Origin: Anodontia alba | Lineage: Eukaryota > Mollusca > Bivalvia > Lucinida > Lucinidae | Reading direction: 5' to 3' | Assembly (NCBI GenBank): GCA_964016985.1 | Contig: OZ024837.1 | Coordinates: 38,346,713 to 38,410,712 of the forward strand | Length of the DNA stretch: 64,000 bases | Shown: piece by piece, positions 31,170 through 42,214 of the stretch | Numbering within the stretch: the first letter of the stretch is position 1 | Layout of the letters: each line of letters opens with the position of its first letter | Made by a program: the position numbers and the translations under genes | Notes under the pieces: model-generated | Database searches by the model: none | What the model saw: only the letters and a program-made list of their open reading frames with translations | Told to the model about the DNA's origin: nothing

Positions 31170-31370
31170 AAATGTTTGGGCCACGTAAAGCGAAAAACCG
31201 CCCTCGAACTTGCGCAAAATTGCGTAGGTTCAGATCCCTCAGTGCATGCGCAAATCATCGTTTGCTTTTAGCGGGCAGTGGAAGCCATAAGCAGATTGTG
31301 CGGATGCGGATGTTAATAAAGGTCTTCACTACCTGCATATGACCGAAAACACGTTTTCCCATGGCACGAC
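31170..31370. repeat. 'gcgcaaaattgcg' repeat
   Basis: A diverged copy of the repeat at 12485-12740 ('aagcgaaaaaccgccctcgaacttgcgcaaaa', 'gcagtggaagcc', 'catatgaccgaaaacacg'). Confidence 0.45.
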
Positions 31371-31429
31371 CAGTTTAATAAAATGACACGCTAATGATAT
31401 GGCAGGAGCACTAAAATGCAAAAATCTGT

Positions 31430-31775
31430 TTAAAGACTCCATATAACTAAAAAAAGACATTTTGTTATCCAAGAAAGGTTTAATAAATTTATATATGGTA
31501 TACATGCAATCATAAAATGTAACACCTGACATCCCGTAATATTTCAATTAATATCTTCTGAAATTAAATGATTTTATTGTATCTCTGAATTAATGTTGCC
31601 AACATTAATTCGGAGATACGATAAAAAATCATTTCAATGTGATCCAGTTCAAAACAAGAGACGAACTGAAATTTTACAGGCTTTCAGATGCCTCAGTTTA
31701 TGATTGTATTAGTACTATATATCGATTTATTAAACCTTTCTTGGATAAAAGTGACTATTTTTGAGGAATATGGAG
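31430..31775. mobile_element. family N element with long inverted ends
   Basis: 'ccaagaaaggtttaataaat...' near 31470 is complementary to '...atttattaaacctttcttgg' near 31735. A central hairpin lies around 'ctgaattaatgttgccaacattaattcgg'. Right half shared with 2640-2862. Confidence 0.55.
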
Positions 31776-32364
31776 CCTTTGATTTTGTATTTTGCTTTCA
31801 TTTGCTAGACCTAGAGCACGCTTCAAACCTTATTGTCCTGCTTACCGAACCATTCATCTGACAGAGACAAGACCGGATATACTGGGCAGATTTTCGGTCA
31901 ATTTTTGCAAAGACACAGCGCTCGTACCTTCCTGTTTGCTTCCCGCACACAAACACCTACTGAAAAGAAAGTACATGTACTCATTTGTCTTAACCATTTC
32001 TTATGTTTAGTGCCATGCGGCACCGCACACGTCTCCCAGTGTTTCGTCATTGTGTATATTTTATCAGTGAGGACTAAAATCGACCTGCGAATCCGCGCAC
32101 TGTGATCTTTTTTTTTATGCATGAAAGTTTGCCGTATAAATAATGAAACGTATTCATAAAGTATATAAGCAGTCACATTTAAACAGACACGCAGGGTGAT
32201 CTAGGTCAGTGTTTATAAGTCACAAAATGTTAGTAATCTATCTTACTGCACTCTAGACATATGAAGCTTCTCATTATTATCTGGGTAGATGAATTCCCCC
32301 TTATGACAATAGCATTAAATAAGCCACAAACTGAGAAAACGTACCTTCTGACATGTGCGCCCAA

Positions 32365-32705
32365 CGAAAAAAGGTAAGAGAAAAGTCCAGGGAGTGCCAC
32401 AATCACAAACCGCAGCCCTTCCCAGACCCCAAGAGGAAGAGGAAACCGACAAATCTAAACAAGCACAAACCGAACAAACGTACGAAAAGCACTAAGGTTA
32501 GCTCTCTCTTCCCCAAGTGAGGTAATCGCAATATTAAAAGGACTGAAAAACACAAGAACAAAAAGACACACGGAAAGACATACAACAAATCGCCTCGTAG
32601 AATAAACCACAAAGAGTCAGACTAACACCGGGACCACCGCCTTAGAACGGTCAGAAGAGCAAACCACCGGGGGTTTAAAGCACTTTTACAGCTAGCTAAC
32701 TTCAC
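32365..32705 (-). repeat. family E dispersed repeat, copy 1
   Basis: From 'gtaagagaaaagtccagggagtgcc' to 'gctagctaacttca'. It is closely matched at 33865-34215 and, inverted, at 61540-62330 and 55975-56490. It keeps no long frame. Confidence 0.75.
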
Positions 32706-32903
32706 ACCTTCACCCTGCGCATTCGCGCAGTCTGATTAGAGTTTTCGTTCGCATGAAGAAACATTGTATCCTTGACTAGCCAAATTGCGACAAGGGAAGG
32801 TGCTGATCAGACTGCGCGAATTCGCAGACTGATTTGAAATTTCGCTGGGTACACACGTCCGACGGTTCGTTTTTTGACGTTGCGGCATATGTATTGTTTT
32901 CAG

Positions 32904-32977
32904 CTCGTTCGACCAGTTACGATATAAAATTCCCAAGGGAGGTAACCGTGAAAAACTCCAGAATAAAGATTTTCTCG
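32904..32977 (+). CDS. gene 1 exon 9
   Basis: The acceptor 'gtattgttttcag' and donor 'TCG|gtaagt' (strong). With two leading bases joined to exon 8 it reads (A)RSTSYDIKFPREVTVKNSR then IKIFS, ending in phase 0. Alternating hydrophobic residues suggest beta strands. Confidence 0.45.
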
Positions 32978-33419
32978 GTAAGTCTTTCACAGATATTAAT
33001 CTTTCTCCGCAATTAGCTTAACTTGTGTTCTGAATCGCTCTTAAATTTTGTTTATACTAGACCTCAGCTAAAACACAGCTAAATGATAGTTGTAACAAGC
33101 CAAATGAAAAAGAAGTATGGTTGTTTTTTTTTATGTCGCTTAAAATGTGTTTCTAGACAAACTTGACCATTGCAATACGATAAACCTGATAAGCCAAAGT
33201 TAACATACATTACAGCTTCCACAAAATTGAGCTAAAATAGTAGGAAGAGATATAGGCGTGTTTATTGTTTTGGAATGAAACGGTCATACAACAAAAAATG
33301 ACATAAAGCTGTCCAATTAGAGTACCCGTCACAATACTCAATACATCCAAGGTAGAGAAAAGAATGATGATGACATGTCAGGCGTTTTCAGTTTTGTACG
33401 TGTGTTCATTGCTCTTAAG

Positions 33420-33698
33420 CATTACGAAAACATGCCTATTCCAATATACAGAAAATTTCACCTCCGAAAATTGAAAATGTTCAGATAAAATACTCTGATA
33501 TTTTTCATATTTCTGCTCAAAATATAGATTGTGGGCACTCGTTAGAACCGCCTCGGCGAGGCGGTTCTAACGAGTACCCACAATCTATGTTTTTGACCAA
33601 AAATAAGAAAAATAATGTATACTCCTGTAAACCCCAGTTTGACTATATAAAAGTGGGCTTTAAGGGGGTCAAAATTATATAGGCATGTTTTCGTGATG
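33420..33698 (-). mobile_element. family A hairpin element, copy 6
   Basis: Full length from 'cattacgaaaacatgcc' to 'ggcatgttttcgtgatg'. Central core 'cgcctcggcgaggcg'. Confidence 0.9.
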
Positions 33699-33774
33699 AG
33701 GGTCATTCGTTTTGGAATCAATTTAGCTGTACTACAGCTGATGTTAGTGCCCGGTTAGGGTCATCATCATGAAA

Positions 33775-33842
33775 ACATACCTATATTATTTTGACCCCTT
33801 AAACTCAATTTTCATATTAGTAAAACTGGGATTTACACTTCA
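33775..33842 (+). mobile_element. family A half element
   Basis: Only the 'tatattattttgacccctt' arm up to 'gtaaaactgggatttaca' is present; the central hairpin is missing. A truncated relic. Confidence 0.7.
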
Positions 33843-33864
33843 TAAGCAGTAATGAATTAGCAAA

Positions 33865-34215
33865 AAAAGGTAAGAGAAAAGTCCAGGGAGTGCCACAATC
33901 ACAAACCGCAACCCTTCCTAGACCCCAAGAGGAAGAGGAAACCGACAAATCCAAACAAGCACAAATCCAACAAACGTACGAAAAGCACTAAGATTAGCTC
34001 TCATTTCCAAAGCGAGGTAATCGCAATACTAAAAAGACTGAAAAACACAAGAACAAAATGACACATGGAAAGATTTACAATAAATCGCCTCGTAGAATAA
34101 ATCACAAAGCAACAAAGAGTAAGACTAACACCGGGACCACCGCCTTAGAACGGTCAGTAGAGTAAACCACCGGGGGGTTTAAAGCATTTTATCAGCTAGC
34201 TAACTTCACCCTGGG
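33865..34215 (-). repeat. family E dispersed repeat, copy 2
   Basis: Strongly similar to 32365-32705 over its whole length, in the same orientation, 1.2 kb apart. Confidence 0.75.
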
Positions 34216-34674
34216 TCCCGATGCTACTCTTAATACAGAAACACATAAAATTTCGGTTCGCATAAAGGCTCCCAACTCAGTAAATGCATCAAAGCGAAAA
34301 CTCAAAAATCAAATTAATCACTATAATAAACAAAGACGAGTACTCATTGTTAATTCTACTGTATGCCAGAGTAAATGAAAACCAAAAGTTGAACCACGGC
34401 GGGCCAAGCCAAAGACATATCCCACTGCTTACGCCCGTTTGCGTATACATGGGTAGAACTCGATTTTCAAATGAGCCAAGTGATCCCAAGGGAAATGAAA
34501 ATAGAAACTGAAATATTGTGAAGTACGGGGTATTACAGCCGCCACACGGCACTAACATATGCAAGAAAGCGCTGTACTGTCCTTAGCACATTCTTTCTAA
34601 AACAAAACGGAGCCTTGTGACCCGTAGTCAGGATCACTGACCACGTGGCCACCAGGACTACTTTTTCTTTTAAG

Positions 34675-34803
34675 GGTATCCTACGTATAGAAGCTGATGT
34701 ATGTTACAAGAAAGACTGTCCATTTGAAGGAAGCAGTGACTGGGTCGGAGCCTCAAGTTTAGCCGACGACATTGTGCTAAAACTGGATGATGTCACAGAA
34801 AAG
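34675..34803 (+). CDS. gene 1 exon 10
   Basis: The acceptor 'ctttttcttttaag' and donor 'AAG|gtaagt' (strong) bound 43 codons, phase 0/0. It reads GILRIEADVCYKKDCPFEG, then SSDWVGASSLADDIVLKL and DDVTEK. Only this frame is open, which fixes the frame of exons 6-9. Two cysteines six residues apart. The LADDI motif near the end also occurs near the end of gene 2. Confidence 0.6.
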
Positions 34804-34839
34804 GTAAGTTATCTCAGATCAGGTACTAACCCATTTATG

Positions 34840-35050
34840 CCTACCGTCCCATATAAGGGACACTGTCAAATAGCTTAAACTTAGATCGGACGCTGCGTTC
34901 TGTGGCGTCAGATCTGGATCTACACTGATTGCATCAAAAACAGGAATCTGTATCAAACATGATAATAATAAAAACTAACCAAACATTCTATCAGAAATGG
35001 GTCTGTCCAAAAATGTTGAAGTAAATGAGTCCATTCGGCATAAATGGGTT
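34840..35050. mobile_element. family C element, full copy
   Basis: Outer ends 'aacccatttatgcc' and 'ggcataaatgggtt', with the inner hairpin at about 34880-34930. It is the same design as 45590-45790 and 48275-48535. About 210 bp, non-coding. Confidence 0.6.
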
Positions 35051-35249
35051 CAGCTAGGACAAATACGGATCACATAATTTAGTAGACTGCATACATTTGG
35101 TAGATTGTCCGTCAGTTTTTTAAAAGGAAGGCAACGATTTTGATTTCTTCTTCCGATTCCGCACATGAAGCTCTTTCTGAAAATGTCCAAAGAGTTAAGG
35201 TTGAAGAGTCCACTGGACATAAATGGGTTAAGGTGCCTAACATTAGGTA

Positions 35250-35870
35250 AACATGGTATGTGTTTGATAACATACGAGGACTGAAAACCAATATCTGCAC
35301 ACCCATACCCACAGTATGTTGTCTGATAACATACGTGAATTCTGAAAACCGAGATATGCATACTCATTACCGCAATATATGTCTGATAACATACGTAGAT
35401 TCTTAAAACCGAGGTATGCATACTCATACCCGCAATATGTGTCTGATAACATAAATGGACTGAAAATCGGGGTTTATACCATAGCATGTGTCTGATTACA
35501 TAAGTGGACTTTGCAAACCAAGATAGCACTCATACCCACAGTTTGTGTCTGATAACATACGTAAACTCTGAAAACTGAGGTGCGCATACCCTTACCCAGA
35601 GTATGTGTCTGATAACATGCAAGGATTGTGCAAACCGAAGTATGCATACTGATACCTGCAGTATGTGTCTGCTAACATACGAGGACTGCAAACCGAGGTC
35701 TGCATACCCATACCCGCAGAATGTGTCTGATAACATACGTGAACTATGCAACCCGAGTATGCATACCAGCCAAACTGTATGTGTTAGATAACATATGAGT
35801 ACTCTGCAAACCGAGGTATGCACACTCATACCCACAGTTTGTGTCTGATAACAAATCCATATTCGCTGAA
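35250..35870. repeat. minisatellite, ~60-bp unit, about 10-11 copies
   Basis: A unit like 'gtctgataacatacgtgaactc' plus 'tgcaaaccgaggtatgcatactcatacccgcagtat'. Because the unit length is close to a multiple of three, the minus strand stays open for long stretches (35050-35529 and 35530-35940). Those frames are repeats of the same peptide and show no other sign of coding. Confidence 0.85.
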
Positions 35871-35911
35871 TTCTCATAAGACCTGCATAGTTCGCGTACA
35901 ATAAATAATCG

Positions 35912-36545
35912 AACTTCAATGGCAATAGAAGTTCGAACATCTTGGGACCATGGCTTTTATTTCTAACATGACTAGTTCAGCCACTGAGGCTTTATCATAA
36001 CGCCAGCTGAGGAGGCAAATAAGGATACTTTAATATAATGTTATACCATTACGAAAACATGTCTATTCAAATATAATGAACATTTCATCACCAAAAAATG
36101 AAACTTTTCATATAAAAATTCTGATATGTTTTATATTTCTGCTCAAAACCATAGATGTGTGTATTCGTTAGAACGCCTCGGTGAGGCGGTTCTAACGAGT
36201 ATCCACAATCTATGTTTTTGAGCAGAAATAAGGAAAATCATGTATATTCCTATAAACTCCAGTTTTACTCTACAAAAGTAGGGTTTAAGCGGGGGTCAAA
36301 ATTATATAGGCATATTTTCGTGATGTGAGTGTATTTATTAAAATCGCCTTGATAGGGCGAGTCTAATATGTATGCACAACACACGTATTTTTTATAAAAT
36401 AAAGACAAATTCCCTAAAATGGACGTAAATATTTGTATTTTGAGCTATCAGAAGAGCTTCATAAGGACTCAAAAATGAGTTCGAATCACTCACGGTAAAC
36501 GAGCCATCAGTGTTAGAGTCTTTGAAGTCTCACCGTAAGAATATA
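35912..36545. mobile_element. family K MITE, copy 3, split by family A copy 7
   Basis: K landmarks 'gttcgaacatcttgggacc' at the left and 'gtaaacgagccatcagtg' at the right. The K hairpin at about 36345-36368 has 'cgccttgatagggcg'. The family A element at 36047-36325 lies in it. Confidence 0.65.
36047..36325 (-). mobile_element. family A hairpin element, copy 7
   Basis: From 'cattacgaaaacatgtc' to 'ggcatattttcgtgatg'. One base pair is lost in the hairpin core ('agaacgcctcgg'). Confidence 0.9.
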
Positions 36546-36575
36546 TTGATACATACATTTATATTTCTTTTACAG

Positions 36576-36596
36576 GAAGCCCATACAGAACTATAA
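36576..36596 (+). CDS. gene 1 exon 11 (last), stop codon
   Basis: The acceptor 'atttcttttacag' is followed by EAHTEL and TAA. In phase with exon 10. No AATAAA close behind; the first seen is at about 37347. Confidence 0.45.
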   Translation, partial: EAHTEL

Positions 36597-36764
36597 GAAT
36601 CGACTAGCAGTGCTGTCAATAACACGGAAGTGTTTTGTCTCCCCCATGATAAAAAAAACATGACAAAAACTGTATTATAAGGGGACTTTCAGAATGTTGC
36701 ATATTTAAACCAGCTTTGTTATTTACATCTAGTAACCATTTTTATTGCATCTTAAATAGTAACC

Positions 36765-36875
36765 AGCGGGCACACGATGTTTACAAAATGTCGCGTTTAA
36801 TGAGACGTTGCATAAACGTTATGTCATTGCACCACGTTATTGCGACGTTGTGTAAATGCCATGTGCCGAATGGGT
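36765..36875. repeat. 'cgggcac...acgttg' repeat, copy 3
   Basis: 'ccagcgggcacacgatg' to 'catgtgccgaatgggt' with 'gagacgttgcataaacg' inside. The most diverged of the three. Confidence 0.5.
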
Positions 36876-37129
36876 ATACATTATATAAACCTAAATCTAA
36901 CACATTACTTATTATAATACATTATACGGCTATCTCTTAGCGCTTAATAATCTGCGTCCTTATTTCCTATATATTATGGCAAAAATGCCATGGCTTACAC
37001 TTTCATTATGTCTGTGTCAACAAGGCATGCTCAAGTGTCATTTAGACTCTCTATTGCAAAATTATTTGCATTTTGGTTTCAGAATGATGTATTGTCGTTC
37101 TAACTTTTCATTCGAACAATTACGAATTT

Positions 37130-37460
37130 AACATACAGTCGAACTCTAATTGCTCGAACAGCTTTGGGACCATGGAAATTTGTTCTAGACATAGGTAGTT
37201 TGAACCTTTGAGCGATATCGCCCGTGGGTAAATGGTCATAATTTAGGACGTCTTTTCGATCTTCATTAAAATAATGATATGTTGAGTGTAATCATTGAAT
37301 TCGCATCGATGAGGCGATTTTAATTCACACAACATGTATGTGCGTGAATAAATATATAAATATTTGTTTTCTTGGGCTAGCGGAAGAATTTCCAAGAGAC
37401 TCAAAGACGATTTTGAAACCGCCACGGTAAACGAGCCATCGGTGTTCGAGGTATTGAAAT
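37130..37460. mobile_element. family K MITE, copy 4
   Basis: Starts 'acagtcgaactctaattgctcgaaca' and ends 'gagccatcggtgttcgaggtattga'. The hairpin is 'tcgcatcgatgaggcgattttaa'. Confidence 0.7.
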
Positions 37461-38367
37461 GTTAGTGCACGCATGATTTGCTAGACAGATTGGATACTCT
37501 AAAAGCAGCATTGACCCTTCTTGATACATATCATATGGGCGTTGTCAACTAGGCATGCACATTGTTCATTTAGACACGATAGCAAAATTCGTGTGCATTT
37601 TGCATTCAGGATGATGTGTTGTCGTTGTAACTTTTTGTTGAATAATCAAAAATAGTTTGTAAAATATCTGCCTTTGTTAAAATGTTCATGATGGTATAAT
37701 GTGTGTTTAGATGTTGAGGAAACTTGAACTTACTTTGAAAAGATGTTACTATTTAATGCCTTCTTTGTCAGCACCCAGAAGAGTTTAACAGGGTAATTGG
37801 GCTCAAGATGACAAAATTGCGCCCGTCCTATTTCTGTAAATACTCATTTGATGTAAATTGTTTATTTTGTTTGCATGTTTGTTTGATGTGAATAAATATT
37901 GTGAAGTGTTATGTTAAAAAGTGACAATAAGGATTTTCTTTATAAAGGGGCTTTCAGGGTCTGCTTTTTAATTTGTTGTTCAAGTCCAGCAATCTTTCCG
38001 CATAACTCTGTTTTAATGCATTTAGTAACCAAAACATCCTAATTTCCCATACTGTGTTGTGAAAATGATACGGAAAACTCCGGATACAATGCTTATCAAG
38101 AAAATACGTTTGCTTATTTCTTCAAAAAGAACATTTGCTATAGCTGTACTCTTCACAAGCGCCTCAGAGACGCACTTCTAATGAGTAACCGAAACATACA
38201 TTCTACTTATACACATTTACGTTTTTATGAAATGATGAGCAAACATCGTTTTTTGGGATTAAAATGACTTAACAAAAGCTTTGAAGAAGAAGTATATATT
38301 TTACATAGATTTGTTAACATAATGTTTGTCCCAAATTTACATATTCATTTGCGCATACTATTAAACT

Positions 38368-38742
38368 ACAGTCAAACTTCAAAGGCTCGAACATCTTAGG
38401 GACCGTGGAAATTTGTTCGAGATGTGAGTAGTTCGAGCCACTGAGAGTTAAATATGGCGCCAGATCAGGTAGCAAATAGCGATAATTAAGGGAAATATTT
38501 TCTATTTTCTACAAAATAATTGTATGTTGAGTGTACTCATTAGAATCGCCTCGATGAGGCAATTCTAATGAGTACACACAAAATACAATTTCATGATAGA
38601 ATAAAAAAAAAAATCCCTAAATATTTGTTTTCTTGAGCTAGAGGAAGAATTTCGTAGGGACTCAAAAATGAGTTAGAATTAGCCATGGTAAACGAGCCAT
38701 CAGTGTTCGAACTATTGAGGTTTGCCTGTATAGGTCATTTGC
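38368..38742. mobile_element. family K MITE, copy 5 (best copy)
   Basis: Inverted ends CAGTCAAACTTCAAAGGCTC and GAACTATTGAGGTTTGCCTG, flanked by TA. Central hairpin 'actcattagaatcgcctcga' and complement. About 370 bp, non-coding; TA target choice fits a Tc1/mariner or pogo-type machinery. Confidence 0.8.
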
Positions 38743-39209
38743 TAGGCAGACTGGATGCTCTGGAAGCAGCATATACCCTTCCTGATACATCCCAGTTAGC
38801 ATTTTGCTTAGGATTCTTGTCTGGCCAATAAAGGTCCGATATAGATTTAAGCAGAATGCTAGTTGAGATATCATAATTTCGTTATCAACTCTCGTTCATA
38901 CTTTTCTGTATAGCCCAGAAGCCTTAGAAGGCATATGCGATCAGCGAAGACTCTAATCCGATTGCGCGGATGAGCAGGCTGATCTGAATCTTTGCTGGTC
39001 GCACAAGTCTTATTGTAGGCTTTGTCGTGCGCTGGCTCATTAGGTTTATATATTTTGCTTAAGGCGTTTGTTTAAATATACACGATAAAGAGACCGAAAC
39101 CGTAGATTTACGGTAAAATACAGCACTGTTGGATCTGGCAATGTTGGATCTGGCAAAATACGGATGAGATAGGGAATTTACAGTAACGTGGAGGTAAAAT
39201 ACGGACACA

Positions 39210-39212
<3 letters not shown>

Positions 39213-39246
<34 letters not shown>
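39213..39246. repeat. poly(A) tract
   Basis: About 33 A residues followed by 'caacaacaaaaac'. Confidence 0.9.
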
Positions 39247-39249
39247 AAC

Positions 39250-39985
39250 AACAAAAACTAGGGAAAGTATCTTTTTCTCATCTCACAGTCCTCTCATCTC
39301 CATTTTCTTCTACTCTCCTTAACTTTTTTAGCCTACTTCCTCTTGTTCTATGCCTGCCTCTCCATTGACATGCTTCCCGTCTCTCTGACTCAAGCTCTCC
39401 ATTTTTTCCTTTCGCCACTCCCCTAACCATCCATCTCCAGTCTCTCGTTTCATATCTCTGGAAAACATAATTCTCATCTACTTATTACTTTTATCCCAAT
39501 ACCACTTTTAGGTCTTCTCTTTATGATTGTTAAAAGTTTAGCTAAATATTCGTCAAACTCAAACATTACTAAATGAAAACATTTCTGCCCGTGCTTTTCC
39601 AAGTAGTAAACTAGTGGGTCAAATAAGGACAGTGTAAATTTTAGCTTGTAACATAAAAAGTGAGTTAACGGGACAAACGGAACAATTCTTCTACATTTTA
39701 AAACCGCTTTATTCGACGAATTTCAGAGTTAATACGTATAAACAACCAACGATCACTGTGTTGATTCTTCGTGATTATTGAATGTTTGTCATAAATCCAA
39801 AAAATACGCGTCGTACATGTAATGCGAGTGTTGTTCACCAGTGTAAGGTAAGAGAAGTATCCGGAATACGCTTAGCTGAATGTCCTATTGATGGTCAAAG
39901 AAAAACTGGAAGTTAATCTTTATCGTACTTGGATAATCAGTCTATGGTGTTTTCTACTTATATCCGTTTTTATCTGTCCGTATTT
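39250..39985. other. no gene seen
   Basis: Pyrimidine-rich (CT) stretch up to about 39470, then AT-rich sequence. No defensible feature. Confidence 0.4.
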
Positions 39986-40014
39986 ACACGGATGCACCCT
40001 TATCATATCGACAA

Positions 40015-40275
40015 GAGATAAGTGGGGATAACGTAGGGACGGCTTTTCGATATTTTACAAAATAATGATATTTTGAGTGCATTTATTGGATTCGCCTCAA
40101 TGAGGCGATTCTAATGAGTACATACAACATGCGTGTTTGTGATAAACTAAGAAAAAAAATCCTTAAACTATTCCTTAATATTTGTTTCCTTGAGCCAGCG
40201 GAAGAATTTCGTAGAGACTCAAGGACGAGTTTGAATCCGCTACGGTAAACGAACTATGGATGTTTGAGTAATTGA
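40015..40275. mobile_element. family K MITE, copy 6 (5' part diverged)
   Basis: 'acgtagggacggcttttcgat' onward follows the K order: hairpin 'gattcgcctcaatgaggcgattctaatgagt', then 'gggaatttcgtagagactcaa' like sequence and 'gtaaacgaactatggatgttcgag'. Confidence 0.6.
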
Positions 40276-40599
40276 AATTATTTGCTAGACGGATTGATTA
40301 CTTTGAAAAGCAGCCCAGAGCTTTCCTGATACATATCATATGTCGGTAGTCAACTAGAGATGCACAGTTTTTCATTTAAATACTATTGCAAAATGCTTGT
40401 GCATTTTGCTCTCAGAATGATGTATTGTCGTTGTAACCTTTTGTTTGAACAATCAAGAATATTTCATATTATATCTGTTTGTGTTTAAATGTTTATAATG
40501 ATAAAATTTATGTGTAGAGGAAACATGACCTTAATATGAAAAAAAAAAAAAAAAAAAAAAAAAAATGTTCTGTTTATACATACCTTCTTTGGCGGCATC

Positions 40600-40830
40600 C
40601 AGGAGCAGTTAACCTCTACCACTCTCCGGGCTTATTCAGCAGATGACAAATTTGTGGTTTTTTTTTTTTTTTTTTTTTGTTTTTTTTTTTCCCTAGTTTG
40701 CTCAGCAAGCAGAATTTGACGTTTCGTGCAAAGGAGACAGTTTGTATGAAATGTCAAGACCTTTTTTTTCTGAGAAATATAAGCACTATATTTCAGAATG
40801 CTGTCTTCTGTGAATTTTACCCAGAGTGCT
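40600..40830. repeat. family M repeat, copy 2
   Basis: 'ttcagcagatgacaaatttg' with a poly(T) interruption, then 'tttgacgtttcgtgcaaagg' and 'ttttacccagagtgctaagtgtta', as at 29220-29400. Confidence 0.5.
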
Positions 40831-41111
40831 AAGTGTTAAGAAAGACTAAATAAACCAATCCAAACCCTGGAAATACTCAGTTGATGTAAATTGTGTTTTC
40901 TGCTTGTTTGTTTGATCTGAATAAATAAAGTTCACCAAAAAAGTGTTTAACTGCCAATTATTACCTCGCAAAATGAATGAAAACATGTTAGCTGGGGCAC
41001 AGCATTTCCTACAAAAATGCATGTTTGCCCAGTGAACGCTGATCCGAGTCCTCGCTGTCCTTCTAATGACGCATTGTATCCTTGGCGGCCACAGGGTACT
41101 CTGCGAAAACT

Positions 41112-41462
41112 CATTACAAAAACACGCCTATTCAAGTATATTGAAAATTTCACCACCAAAAACTGAAAAGTTTTCAGATAAAAATTCTGATATTTTATAT
41201 ATTTCATTCTCAAAACTTAGATTGTTGGCACTTGTTAGAACAGCCTCGACGAGGCAGATCTAATGAGTACCAATAATCTACGTTTTTGAGCAGAAATAAG
41301 AAAAATAATGTATACCTCTGTAAACGCCAATTTTAGTATATACATCACGAAAACAAACCTATATAATTTTGAACCCCTTAAACCCCACTTTTATATAGTA
41401 AAACTGGGGTTTATAGGGGTATACAATGTTTTTCTTATTTCTGCTAAAAAACATAGATATAA
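41112..41462. mobile_element. family A composite, copy 8 (two truncated copies joined)
   Basis: A first copy from 'cattacaaaaacacgcc' keeps the hairpin ('gaacagcctcgacgaggcag') but breaks off at 41340. A second starts 'catcacgaaaacaaacc' at 41343 and stops at 'aaaaacatagata', before its hairpin. Confidence 0.75.
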
Positions 41463-41721
41463 AAGAGAACGCAGCGATACCCCCATGCATCCCACCTGCG
41501 ATCCCGGATCTTCCCCACCTGGACATTTCTAAATACAAAATGATCCCGTTAAAAGTAATTTTGTAGTTGTTTTTAAATTATCTTTTCAGAATTGAGCCTA
41601 AATTTTAAAAGGGCACCAGATTGATTTATTTCTTACAACGAAAAGTAATCCACCACTACCCAATATATTTCCGCAAATTAGTGTGCATCCCTTTCTGCTG
41701 ACATGTCTGACCAGATACTCA

Positions 41722-42031
41722 CATTACGAAAACCTCACATTACGAAAACATGCCTATTCAAATAAAATGAAAATTTTACCACCAAAAAATGAAAATATTT
41801 AGATAAAACGTTCTAATATTTTTCATATTTCTGCTCAAAACATAGATTGTGGGTACGAGGCGGTTCTAACGAGTACCCACAATCTATGTACGAGACGGTT
41901 CTAACGAGTACCCACAATCTATGTTTTTGAGCAGAAATAAGAAAAAAAATGTATACCTCTATAAACCCCAGTTTTACTATACAAAGTGGGGTTTAAAGGG
42001 GTCAAAATTATATAGGTATGTTTTCATGATG
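41722..42031 (-). mobile_element. family A element, copy 9, with rearranged hairpin
   Basis: The end 'cattacgaaaac' is doubled (41722, 41738). In the centre the left hairpin arm is cut to 'gtgggtacgaggcgg', and the right arm is duplicated ('ggttctaacgagtacccacaatctatg' twice), as if the hairpin had been broken and repaired. Confidence 0.8.
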
Positions 42032-42214
42032 AGGTAAGGCAGTGAGCATTTTGCTTAGTCCATTTGTCAGTTGTTGACCTGGCTCTTAGACAAGACCCTT
42101 TTTAAAACCAAAAAGCGTTTCTAATATTAAAAGAACAACAACTACAACAGCAAAAACATGTTATGAGTAATCTTTGGATACAGCCCGCTTAGAACTAGAC
42201 AGTACATACAATGT

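Larger units (their letters stand above)
1467..36596 (+). other. gene 1: span of an unrecognised multi-exon gene
   Basis: Eleven plus-strand exons with GT..AG borders can be joined into one reading frame ending at TAA 36594-36596. They are 1467-1564, 3641-3811, 15041-15118, 18045-18206, 20650-20778, 21167-21234, 23239-23281, 30593-30665, 32904-32977, 34675-34803 and 36576-36596. Together they code about 347 residues. Intron phases agree at every junction, except that exon 5 needs a weak donor (see there). The 5' end is probably missing, because exon 1 begins with a phase-1 acceptor. I do not recognise the protein. Its predicted chain alternates polar and hydrophobic residues, as in beta-rich proteins. 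Introns hold nearly all the mobile elements of the first 36 kb. Small extra exons may have been missed in the long introns (3.8-15 kb, 23.3-30.6 kb). Confidence 0.5.

Noticed and set aside
20650..34720. Alternative reading of gene 1 exons 5-9 using the donor at 20762
   Set aside because: Phases also agree up to exon 9, but the peptide is Ser/Arg/Asn-rich and meets a TGA after eight codons in exon 10, whereas the chosen frame stays open to a stop in exon 11. Kept only as an alternative.
35050..35940. Two minus-strand frames of 159 and 136 codons
   Set aside because: They translate a ~60-bp minisatellite into repeated copies of the same peptide; length is explained by the repeat period.
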